Shown here in pieces: positions 50,999 through 59,119 of a DNA stretch of 64,000 bases. Each line of letters begins with the position of its first letter. Position 1 is the first letter of the stretch. Origin of the DNA: JAYFNU01 sp964622315 (GTDB lineage: Bacteria; Bacillota; Clostridia; Oscillospirales; Ruminococcaceae). The translations under genes were made by a program, and so were the position numbers. The stretch spans positions 1-64,000 of the forward strand of contig CAZUOY010000004.1 of assembly GCA_964622315.1 (NCBI GenBank), written 5' to 3'. The notes below the pieces were generated by a model. It searched no databases. It had not been told where the DNA came from and worked only from the letters and a program-made list of their open reading frames with translations.

Positions 50999-51031
50999 AA
51001 TGTTTATCTACAAACCATAGGGAGTGGGTCT

Positions 51032-52303
51032 ATGAAGGCGTCTGAGCTGATTGAAGGGCTTAAAGGCGGAAATTTCGATAGCGAGATTTTAAGGGTTTAT
51101 CCCGACGGGGTTGACAGCGCGCGCGCGCGTTTAATTCTGCTTGCGAAGCGGTTTATCGAGGAAATAGGCGATAAAGAGGGCGTCGGAGTTTTCAGCGCCC
51201 CGGGAAGAACCGAGATTGGCGGAAACCACACCGACCACCAGTTAGGCAACGTCGTGGCGGCGTCGGTCTCGCTTGATACCGTCGCTGTGGCGGCACCGAA
51301 CGGTACAAGCAGAGTGAGCGTAAAATCTGAGGGCTTTAAGCCCTGCGAGCTTGATATTAAGAAGCTTTCGCCGGATAAGAAGGAGGCTAACAGCGCGAAC
51401 GCATTGATACGCGGCGTGTGCGCGGGCTTCGCAAAAAGGGGCTGTGCGGTTGGCGGCTTTGACGCCGTTACCGCGTCCGACGTTCCCGCGGGAAGCGGGC
51501 TTTCCACCTCGGCGGCGTTCGAGGTGCTTATCGGCAACATAATTAACGGCTTTTTCGCCGGCGGCGAGGCGGATTCCACGGATATCGCAAAAATAGGTCA
51601 AGCCGCAGAGAACGATTATTTTATGAAGCCCTGTGGGCTTATGGACCAGCTCGCCTCCTCCACAGGCGGCTGTATAGCCATAGATTTTTTCGAGCCTGAT
51701 AACACGGTAATAAAGCGCTTTGACTTTGACCTCAAGGGTAACGGCTTCGCGCTTTGCATAACGAACACGGGCGGCTCGCACGCTGACCTTACCGACGAAT
51801 ACGCCTCAATAACTCGGGAGATGAAAGAAGTTTCTCAATTTTTCGGAAAGCGATACTTAAGCCGTGTGGACGAAAAGGAGTTCTACTCAAGGCTTGGCGA
51901 GCTTCGCGCGCGGGTGTCCGACCGTGCAATACTTCGGGCAATGCATTTTTTCAACGAGAATAAGCGCGCTCGCAAGGAGTTTCTTGCCCTTCGCGAAAAC
52001 GACATTAGCCTGTTTCTTGAATTAGTTACAGAATCGGGCTATTCGTCATATATGTATTTACAGAATATATTTCCCGCCGATGTCAGCGAGAGAAGCGTGT
52101 CGTTGGGGCTTGCGCTGAGTGAAAGGCTGCTTCGCGGTCGAGGAGCCTGGCGCGTTCACGGCGGTGGCTTCGCGGGCACTGTTCAGGCTTTTGTGCCGCT
52201 CGATTTAGTTGACAGATACACAGGCGAAATGGAAAAGGCTTTTGGAAAAGGAAGCTGTCAAAATCTTTCTATCCGCGCGTCGGGCGGAACGCAGATTATT
52301 TAA
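51032..52303 (+). CDS. galK: Galactokinase
   Basis: Phosphorylates galactose at C1, the entry to the Leloir pathway. GHMP-kinase motifs: FSAPGRTEIGGNHTDHQLG (galactose-binding signature, with the N/HTDH core), VPAGSGLSTSAAFEVL (phosphate loop) and GRGAWRVHGGGFAGTVQAF. 423 residues, slightly long for the family. GGGAGTGGG precedes the ATG. It is the first gene of an operon with GH13 and GH36 glycosidases, so it handles galactose released from raffinose-type sugars. Confidence 0.95.
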   Translation: MKASELIEGLKGGNFDSEILRVYPDGVDSARARLILLAKRFIEEIGDKEGVGVFSAPGRTEIGGNHTDHQLGNVVAASVSLDTVAVAAPNGTSRVSVKSEGFKPCELDIKKLSPDKKEANSANALIRGVCAGFAKRGCAVGGFDAVTASDVPAGSGLSTSAAFEVLIGNIINGFFAGGEADSTDIAKIGQAAENDYFMKPCGLMDQLASSTGGCIAIDFFEPDNTVIKRFDFDLKGNGFALCITNTGGSHADLTDEYASITREMKEVSQFFGKRYLSRVDEKEFYSRLGELRARVSDRAILRAMHFFNENKRARKEFLALRENDISLFLELVTESGYSSYMYLQNIFPADVSERSVSLGLALSERLLRGRGAWRVHGGGFAGTVQAFVPLDLVDRYTGEMEKAFGKGSCQNLSIRASGGTQII

Positions 52304-52332
52304 GAGCAGAAAATAGTAAGGAGAAAAATACT

Positions 52333-53961
52333 ATGTCAGTTTGGTGGAAGGAACAGGTTGTTTACCAGATTTATCCCAGAAGTTTTCAGGACTCAAACGG
52401 TGACGGAATAGGCGACCTTCCCGGCATAATCAGCCGTCTGGACGATTTAAAGGAGTTGGGTGTGGGAATACTGTGGCTGTCCCCGGTATACCGCTCGCCT
52501 AACGCCGATAACGGCTACGACATCAGCGATTACCGTGACATTAACCCCGAATACGGAACGCTGGACGATATGAAAAGGCTTATCTCGGAAGCGAAGAAGC
52601 GGGATATAAAAATAATTATGGACCTCGTTGTAAACCACACCTCGGACGAGCACGATTGGTTTCAAAAGAGCCGACGCCGTGAGAAGGGCTACGAGGACTA
52701 CTACATATGGAAGCCCGCAAAAGAAAACGGAAAGCTGCCGAATAACTGGACCTCCTTTTTCGCCGAGGACGCGTGGGAGTATGACGACGTAAGGGGCGAA
52801 TACTACCTGCACCTTTTTGCAAAGAAACAGCCAGACCTCAACTATTACAACCCCAAAATCATTGAGGAGGTAATGGACATATTAAGGTATTGGCTCGATA
52901 TGGGGATAGCGGGCTTCCGTTGCGACGTAATTAATATACTTTACAAGACTTCGCTTTCAGACGCGAAGAAGCGCTTAGCGCTTACTGGTATGGAGTATTA
53001 TATCTCACAGGAAGGCACCCACGAGATACTTCGCACCCTTCGCCGCGAGGTGCTTGATAAGTACGACTGCTTCACGGTGGGCGAATCGGTTATGGTAACG
53101 ACTAAGCTTGCGCGTGACCTTTGCGACGAGAGCCGAAAAGAGCTTTCAATGGTCTTCGGCTTCGAGCATATGAACTGCGACTGCTTCGGAATAAAGTATC
53201 TGCCGAGAAAATTCAGTGCCAAGCGCTTCGGAAAGGTTATTACAAAGTGGCAAAAGGAGCTTTCGTGGAACGCGAACTATCTTGAAAACCACGACCAGCC
53301 GCGAAGCGTCTCCCGCTTCGGCGACGTTAATAAGTATTGGTCGGAATCGGCTAAAATGCTGGGGCTTATGCTCTTGACCCTTCGCGGAACACCTTATATG
53401 TTCCAAGGCGAGGAGATAGGTATGACCAACTTCGACTACGAAAGCATGAACCAGATAGACGATGTAGAATCAAAGAATGTTTACAAGCTTCTTGACAGCG
53501 TCGGCGTACCGGATTCTCTGAAGTGGAAGCTTATTAAGCGCGCCTCACGCGATAACGCGCGAACCCCCGTGCAGTGGACGAACGGCAAGAACGCGGGCTT
53601 TACAGAGGGCACGCCGTGGCTTGACATTAACTCAAACTACAAGAAGATAAACTACGCCGCGCAAAGGGACGACGAACACTCGATTTTGAGCTTTTATAAA
53701 CGAATGATTGCCTTTAGAAAGAATTCTGAAACGCTCATTGGCGGTTCCTTTAACGCGCGGGAAATCTCGAAAAATGTCTTTGCGTATGAACGCTCGCTCG
53801 GCGAGGAAAAGCTGTTGGTCGTACTCAATTTTTCGGGCAAAAACAGGTCGGTTGATTTTCGCGGCGAGGTGGTTTTCTCAAGCTCAGACCGCCGCATATT
53901 CAACGGTACGCTGTTCCCTTATGAAGGTGTAATACTAAGGGAGGGTAAGGCGGCAGAATGA
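52333..53961 (+). CDS. GH13 oligo-1,6-/alpha-glucosidase
   Basis: Cytoplasmic exo-glucosidase of GH13. Conserved regions: WWKEQVVYQIYPRSFQDSNG, MDLVVNHTSDEH, the nucleophile Asp in GFRCDVIN, the acid in TVGESVMV, and the transition-state Asp in NYLENHDQPR. 542 residues, usual for GH13_31-type enzymes. AAGGAG precedes the ATG; 29 bp after galK and overlapping the alpha-galactosidase gene by 4 bp. It may cleave sucrose, isomaltose or trehalose-type units; the sequence alone does not settle it. Confidence 0.92.
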   Translation: MSVWWKEQVVYQIYPRSFQDSNGDGIGDLPGIISRLDDLKELGVGILWLSPVYRSPNADNGYDISDYRDINPEYGTLDDMKRLISEAKKRDIKIIMDLVVNHTSDEHDWFQKSRRREKGYEDYYIWKPAKENGKLPNNWTSFFAEDAWEYDDVRGEYYLHLFAKKQPDLNYYNPKIIEEVMDILRYWLDMGIAGFRCDVINILYKTSLSDAKKRLALTGMEYYISQEGTHEILRTLRREVLDKYDCFTVGESVMVTTKLARDLCDESRKELSMVFGFEHMNCDCFGIKYLPRKFSAKRFGKVITKWQKELSWNANYLENHDQPRSVSRFGDVNKYWSESAKMLGLMLLTLRGTPYMFQGEEIGMTNFDYESMNQIDDVESKNVYKLLDSVGVPDSLKWKLIKRASRDNARTPVQWTNGKNAGFTEGTPWLDINSNYKKINYAAQRDDEHSILSFYKRMIAFRKNSETLIGGSFNAREISKNVFAYERSLGEEKLLVVLNFSGKNRSVDFRGEVVFSSSDRRIFNGTLFPYEGVILREGKAAE

Positions 53962-56300
53962 TAGAGAAGAAAAGCGGAGTTTTTCGTCTTTCCACCGCAA
54001 ACACAAGCTACTGGTTCAGGGTGACGAAGCACGGGCACCTCGAAACCATCCATTATGGTCGGCGATTGAATGACGGCGAGGACATCGAGGCGCTTCTCGT
54101 TAAGCGCACGATAGAGCTTGGAAGCAGCGTGCTTTATGAGCAGGAGGACAGAACCTACTGCCTTGATAATATCTGTCTTGAGTGGTCGGGTATAGGAAGG
54201 GGCGACTTTCGTATGCCCGCCGCCGAAATAAAGATGCCCGACGGCAATTTTACAAACGATTTCATATATAAGAGCCATAGTATATCCAAAGGATTCATCA
54301 AACCCGCAACGCTTCCGTCGGCGTATGGCGAGAAGGACGAGTGCGAAACGCTTGAAATAAAGCTATTAGACGAGCCGACGAACACAGAGCTTACGCTTTA
54401 CTACACCGTATATGAAGAAACCGACGTCATTACAAGGCGGGCGGTCGTTACCAACCTCGCAAAAGCGCCGCTTTCAATCCGTCGGCTTATGAGTATGTCG
54501 ATTGACCTGCCTAACAAGGCATATAAGCTTGTTACCTTCGACGGGTCATGGATAAGGGAGGCGAACCGCCACGACCGTGCGCTGCAGTACGGTATTTACG
54601 TCAATTCTTCTACCACGGGCGCGAGCAGCAACCGTCACAATCCGGGCTTTCTTATCGCCGAGGAGGACGCTGACGAGGAAAGCGGCGAGGTCTACGGCTT
54701 TAACCTCATTTACAGCGGCAACCACTACGGAGCGGCGGAGCGCTCGATATATGACCTAATTCGCGTGCAGCTCGGCATTAACCCCTACTGCTTTGAGTGG
54801 GAGCTGAAAAGCGGCGAAAGCTTTGAAACACCTGAGGCGATAATGACCTTCAGCGAGAACGGCTTCGGCGGAATGAGCCGTAATTTTCACGGTTTTATTA
54901 ATAATCATATAGTCAGAGGGGATTGGAAGGGCAAGGAACGTCCCGTCCTCATAAACAATTGGGAATCAAGTTTTTTTAAGTTTACCCGAGGAAAACTAAT
55001 GAAGCTCGCCCGCCGCGCAAAAAAACTCGGCGTTGAGCTGTTTGTGCTCGACGACGGCTGGTTTGGTAAACGCGACAGTGACAGAGCGGGGTTGGGCGAC
55101 TACAGCGTTAATAAAAAGAAGCTTCCCTCGGGTATTACGGGTTTATCCAAAAGCGTAAAGAGACTCGGCATGAAATTCGGGCTTTGGTTTGAGCCTGAAA
55201 TGGTGAACGAGGACAGTGACCTTTTTCGAGCGCACCCCGAATACGCCGTTTCCGCGGACGGAAGAAGACCGGTTCTCGGGCGCAACCAGATGGTGCTTGA
55301 CCTTTGTAATGAGGACGTTCGGAAGTATATAGTAGACAACGTCACACGCGTGTTGGATACGGCGGATATTGATTATGTTAAGTGGGATATGAACCGCCAC
55401 ATGAGCGACGCGTGCTCGAGAACAATATCAAATCAGGGTGAGTTTTTCCACCGCTATATCCTGGGGCTTTATGAGGTGCTTGAAAGGATATTCTACGCGC
55501 GCCCGCACATTCTGTTTGAAAGCTGCTCAAGCGGCGGAAACCGCTTTGACCTCGGAATGCTGTGTTTCTGTCAGCAGGTGTGGACCTCGGACGACACCGA
55601 CGCGATGGAACGTCTTAAGATTCAGGGCGGGACCTCTTATCTTTATCCTCTTTCGACTATGGGTGCGCATGTATCCTGTTCGCCTCACCAGCAAACCCTT
55701 CGCGCCACGCCGCTTTCCACCCGCTTTAATGTCGCGGCGTTCGGTTGCCTCGGCTACGAGTTTGATTTAAATACTCTCAGCCGCGCAGAACAAAAGGAAC
55801 TCAAGGAGCAAATCGAGTTTTACAAAAAGCACCGCCGCACATTGCAGTATGGCGACTTTTACAGGAACAAGTATCCGAAAAAGACAAAGACCGTTTGGCA
55901 GACCGTTTCGCCCGACAAAACCGAGTCGGTGGCGGGCTTCTTCCAAACGCTCGCGAGCGCGAGCGAGGGTTACGACTACCTTCCGCTTTCTGGCCTTGAC
56001 GAGAATAAAAGGTACACAATAAAAACAAAGCCGCAAAGCCTTTATATCAAACGGTTCGGCGGACTTGTTGAGCACCTTTTACCGTTTAAGCTTAACCCCG
56101 AGGGATTTATAATACGTACGGCGAACAAGCTATACGCGCTTTCTGACGGTGTGGAGGAATATCGAGTTTTCGGGAAAACCGCTATGAAGGGCGTTCGGCT
56201 GAATAACCAGTATATGGGAACGGGCTACAACGACAAGCTGCGTCTTCTCGGAGATTTCGGTTCGAGTCTTTATACAGTTGAAGAAAGCATCAACGACTGA
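53958..56300 (+). CDS. GH36 alpha-galactosidase
   Basis: 780 residues. Removes terminal alpha-1,6 galactose from melibiose, raffinose and galactomannan oligomers. The barrel contains FVLDDGWFGKRDSD, the nucleophile Asp in DYVKWDMNRHMSD, ESCSSGGNRFDLGML and the acid/base Asp in WTSDDTDAMERL. Length and domain layout (N-terminal beta-supersandwich, barrel, C-terminal beta domain) follow the bacterial tetrameric group. No signal peptide, so cytoplasmic. It overlaps the GH13 gene (ATGA) and ends the operon before a terminator. Confidence 0.95.
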   Translation: MIEKKSGVFRLSTANTSYWFRVTKHGHLETIHYGRRLNDGEDIEALLVKRTIELGSSVLYEQEDRTYCLDNICLEWSGIGRGDFRMPAAEIKMPDGNFTNDFIYKSHSISKGFIKPATLPSAYGEKDECETLEIKLLDEPTNTELTLYYTVYEETDVITRRAVVTNLAKAPLSIRRLMSMSIDLPNKAYKLVTFDGSWIREANRHDRALQYGIYVNSSTTGASSNRHNPGFLIAEEDADEESGEVYGFNLIYSGNHYGAAERSIYDLIRVQLGINPYCFEWELKSGESFETPEAIMTFSENGFGGMSRNFHGFINNHIVRGDWKGKERPVLINNWESSFFKFTRGKLMKLARRAKKLGVELFVLDDGWFGKRDSDRAGLGDYSVNKKKLPSGITGLSKSVKRLGMKFGLWFEPEMVNEDSDLFRAHPEYAVSADGRRPVLGRNQMVLDLCNEDVRKYIVDNVTRVLDTADIDYVKWDMNRHMSDACSRTISNQGEFFHRYILGLYEVLERIFYARPHILFESCSSGGNRFDLGMLCFCQQVWTSDDTDAMERLKIQGGTSYLYPLSTMGAHVSCSPHQQTLRATPLSTRFNVAAFGCLGYEFDLNTLSRAEQKELKEQIEFYKKHRRTLQYGDFYRNKYPKKTKTVWQTVSPDKTESVAGFFQTLASASEGYDYLPLSGLDENKRYTIKTKPQSLYIKRFGGLVEHLLPFKLNPEGFIIRTANKLYALSDGVEEYRVFGKTAMKGVRLNNQYMGTGYNDKLRLLGDFGSSLYTVEESIND

Positions 56301-56392
56301 AAACTCCTATATTACCGCGAAAATGCAAACGAAAAACTGAAAACGCAAAACGTTTAGGCAACAGTGAACAGTTTGAAAAACTAATTTTGTGC

Positions 56393-56427
56393 AAACCGAC
56401 GCTTTTGAGAAAAAGTATCGGTTTTTT
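56393..56427 (+). terminator. Terminator of the galactoside operon
   Basis: AAACCGACGCTTTT/AAAAGTATCGGTTT stem with one mismatch and one G-U, then TTTTAAT. Confidence 0.75.
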
Positions 56428-56480
56428 AATATATATGTGATATATTTATGGAGTAAAAATTCCGAAAACAGGAGCCGATT

Positions 56481-57635
56481 ATGGATAAAGACGCAAGGCG
56501 TCACCAAAGGGTGTTCAAATTTTTCTGCCATATAATTCCGCCGTTTGTAAAGGCGAAGTTTAACCTTGAAAGCGAGCCTGCGCCAGCTATCGAGGGTTCG
56601 TATATAGTGCTTTCCAACCATACGGCGAACCTTGACCCCGTGCTGGTGTCCATGAGTTTTAAGTATCGCCAGATGTATTTCGTAGCGAGCGAGCACCTTT
56701 TCCGAATGGGCTTGGTCTCTTTCCTGCTTAAGCGTTACTTCGCGCCGATTTCAAGGATAAAGGGCGGCACCGACGCCTCGACTGCCATGAACGCTATCAG
56801 GGCACTCAGAAAAGGGCATAACGTCTGCTTATTTGCGGAGGGCAACCGCTCCTTTAACGGCGAAACCTGCCCCATACATCCCGCTACGGCGAAGCTGGTT
56901 AAATCCTCAGGCGCGTCGCTTGTAACGTATAAATTTACGGGTGGCTATCTTACTACTCCTCGCTGGGCGTTCTTCGACCGAAAGGGGAAAATGCACGGCG
57001 CAGTAACGGCGGTTTATTCGCCCGAGCAGCTAAAGCGTTTATCCACGCAGGAGATACACGAAATAATCAAGGCTGACCTTTATGAGAACGCCTACGAGCG
57101 TCAGAAGAAGGAGCGTATTGAGTTTCGAGGAAAGAAACTTGCCGAGGGGCTTGAAACGGCGCTTTACATCTGCCCGAAATGCGGAGGAACAAGCACACTG
57201 CATTCTAAAGGCGACCGTTTCTGGTGCGATAGCTGCGATATGAGCGTGACCTATAACGTTTACGGCGAGCTTGTCGGAAATTCGCCCTATGACAACGTGC
57301 TTGATTGGGACCGCTTTCAGCGCGAAAGGCTTTGCGAAACGGTTAAGGCAGGTAAAGACGGCGAAATCTTTGCGGACAACGACTTTACCCTTACCGTAGT
57401 TGGTGCGCGCCATAAGTCCTCGGTTGTGGCAAAGGGGCGGCTGTCAATGAGCTTAAAGGAGCTTCGTATTGGCGACACGGCGTTTTCAACCGACGAAATA
57501 ACGGATATGAATATCATTTTGAGAAATATACTAATGTTCACGGCCAATGGCGCACATTACGAGCTGAGAACGACTAAGACAAACTGCTCACGCAAGTATT
57601 TTGAGCTTTACAGAGCAATAAATAAATTGATATAG
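56481..57635 (+). CDS. 1-acylglycerol-3-phosphate acyltransferase (PlsC-like) with C-terminal zinc ribbon
   Basis: 384 residues. The acyltransferase part has the catalytic SNHTANLDPVL (H-x4-D) and FAEGNRSFNGE motifs; it makes phosphatidic acid at the membrane. From about residue 228 it carries a zinc-ribbon-like stretch YICPKCGG...FWCDSCDMSVTYN followed by a beta-rich region, which normal PlsC (about 200-250 residues) lacks. GGAG precedes the ATG. The extension may bind nucleic acid or protein; its role is unknown. Confidence 0.85.
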   Translation: MDKDARRHQRVFKFFCHIIPPFVKAKFNLESEPAPAIEGSYIVLSNHTANLDPVLVSMSFKYRQMYFVASEHLFRMGLVSFLLKRYFAPISRIKGGTDASTAMNAIRALRKGHNVCLFAEGNRSFNGETCPIHPATAKLVKSSGASLVTYKFTGGYLTTPRWAFFDRKGKMHGAVTAVYSPEQLKRLSTQEIHEIIKADLYENAYERQKKERIEFRGKKLAEGLETALYICPKCGGTSTLHSKGDRFWCDSCDMSVTYNVYGELVGNSPYDNVLDWDRFQRERLCETVKAGKDGEIFADNDFTLTVVGARHKSSVVAKGRLSMSLKELRIGDTAFSTDEITDMNIILRNILMFTANGAHYELRTTKTNCSRKYFELYRAINKLI

Positions 57636-57645
57636 AGGTGAACTT

Positions 57646-59055
57646 ATGAACTATTCTGCTGAAAACACGGCACTTTGGAACTCGATAATTCAGTTTGCGG
57701 TCATCGCGGCTATTATCGTTTGTTCAAACTTCCTCAGAAGGAAACTTCCGATTATCAGAAAAAGCCTTATGCCGATATCGGTCATAGGCGGCTTTCTGCT
57801 TTTGCTCCTTCGTACAGTTGGCGCTCTGCCGTTTGTGACAACCTCGTTTCTCGACACAATTACCTATCACGGCATAGCTCTTGGCTTTATTGCCTTGTCG
57901 CTTCGCGTTCCCTCTAAAGAGGAAAAGGAACAGCGAAAGGGCAACCTCACGGGCTTAAAGAGCGGCGCGGTCATAGTAAGCTCATACCTAATCCAAGGCT
58001 TTTTTGGGCTTCTGATAACGCTGGCGCTCGCCTACACCTTTATGCCAAACCTCTTTAAGGCGGCGGGAATACTGCTTCCTATGGGTTACGGACAAGGACC
58101 GGGGCAGGCTAACAATATAGGCGGCTCATACGAGGCACAGGGCTTCGTCGGCGGACGCTCGTTCGGTCTTGCCATAGCGGCGGCGGGCTTCCTTTGCGCT
58201 TGCATAGTCGGCGTAATTTACATTAACATAATGGTTAAAAAGGGTAAGTTAAAAAAAGCCGAACATGGTGAGGTATCGGGCTCGGTAAATATAGACACCT
58301 TCCAGGACGAAAACGAGATGCCTATTTCGGAGTCTATAGACAAGCTTTCAATGCAAGTCGCGCTTATTCTTGTTGTATACGGTCTTACCTTTCTTGTTAC
58401 CTGCGGGCTTGAAAAGCTTGTCGGTCTTATCGCGCCGGGCGCGGTTTCCAGTGCCTCAGCGCTGCTTTGGGGCTTTAACTTTATGATAGGCTCGCTTCTT
58501 GCGATAGTGGTGCGCTCCGTAATAAACGCGCTAAGAAAGACGAAGATAATGACGAGGCAGTATCAAAACAACTATCTGCTTAACCGTATATCGGGACTCG
58601 CCTTCGACGTTATGATAATAGCCGGCATCGGTTCCATTAGCATAGAAGACCTTTCGGGGCTTTGGGTGCCGTTCATTATCCTTGCAATTGTCGGCGGAAT
58701 AACAACCTTTATCCATCTAAAAATATGCGCTAAAAAAGTATATCCCGATTATGAGGAGGAGGGTTTTGTTTCCATGTATGGAATGCTTACGGGAACGATA
58801 AGCTCAGGAATACTCCTTCTTCGCGAGCTTGACCCGGAGCTTAAAACACCCGCTGCGACAAACCTCGTTTCAGGCAGTGCGTTCGCTATTGCCTTCGGCG
58901 CGCCTGTACTCGTGCTTGTAGGGCTCGCGCCCCAGTCTGACGCAATGACCTTTACCGTAGCGGGAATTATCGCCGTTTACTACTTTGTTATGATGGCGGT
59001 TGTGTTCTTGAAGGTGAAGAAGAAAGATAAACCTGAGGACAATAGCAAAGAGTAG
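57646..59055 (+). CDS. GltS-type sodium/glutamate symporter
   Basis: 469-residue integral membrane transporter with about 11-12 helices. Family features are GYGQGPGQANNIGGSYEAQG in the first half, a pseudo-repeat in the second half (GMLTGTISSGILLLRELDP) and the loop-rich hydrophilic centre. GltS proteins move glutamate with Na+; substrate assignment is by family. It follows plsC by 10 bp with GAGGTG before the start, so it is likely in the same transcript. A bidirectional terminator follows. Confidence 0.85.
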   Translation: MNYSAENTALWNSIIQFAVIAAIIVCSNFLRRKLPIIRKSLMPISVIGGFLLLLLRTVGALPFVTTSFLDTITYHGIALGFIALSLRVPSKEEKEQRKGNLTGLKSGAVIVSSYLIQGFFGLLITLALAYTFMPNLFKAAGILLPMGYGQGPGQANNIGGSYEAQGFVGGRSFGLAIAAAGFLCACIVGVIYINIMVKKGKLKKAEHGEVSGSVNIDTFQDENEMPISESIDKLSMQVALILVVYGLTFLVTCGLEKLVGLIAPGAVSSASALLWGFNFMIGSLLAIVVRSVINALRKTKIMTRQYQNNYLLNRISGLAFDVMIIAGIGSISIEDLSGLWVPFIILAIVGGITTFIHLKICAKKVYPDYEEEGFVSMYGMLTGTISSGILLLRELDPELKTPAATNLVSGSAFAIAFGAPVLVLVGLAPQSDAMTFTVAGIIAVYYFVMMAVVFLKVKKKDKPEDNSKE

Positions 59056-59071
59056 TATAATGTAAAATTAA

Positions 59072-59106
59072 GAACGCCCCGTATTGAATACGGGGCGTTC
59101 CTTTTA
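59072..59106. terminator. Bidirectional terminator between gltS and the large membrane protein
   Basis: Perfect 13-bp stem GAACGCCCCGTAT/ATACGGGGCGTTC with a TGA loop, then CTTTTATT. Confidence 0.93.
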
Positions 59107-59119
59107 TTCTTGTTTTAGG

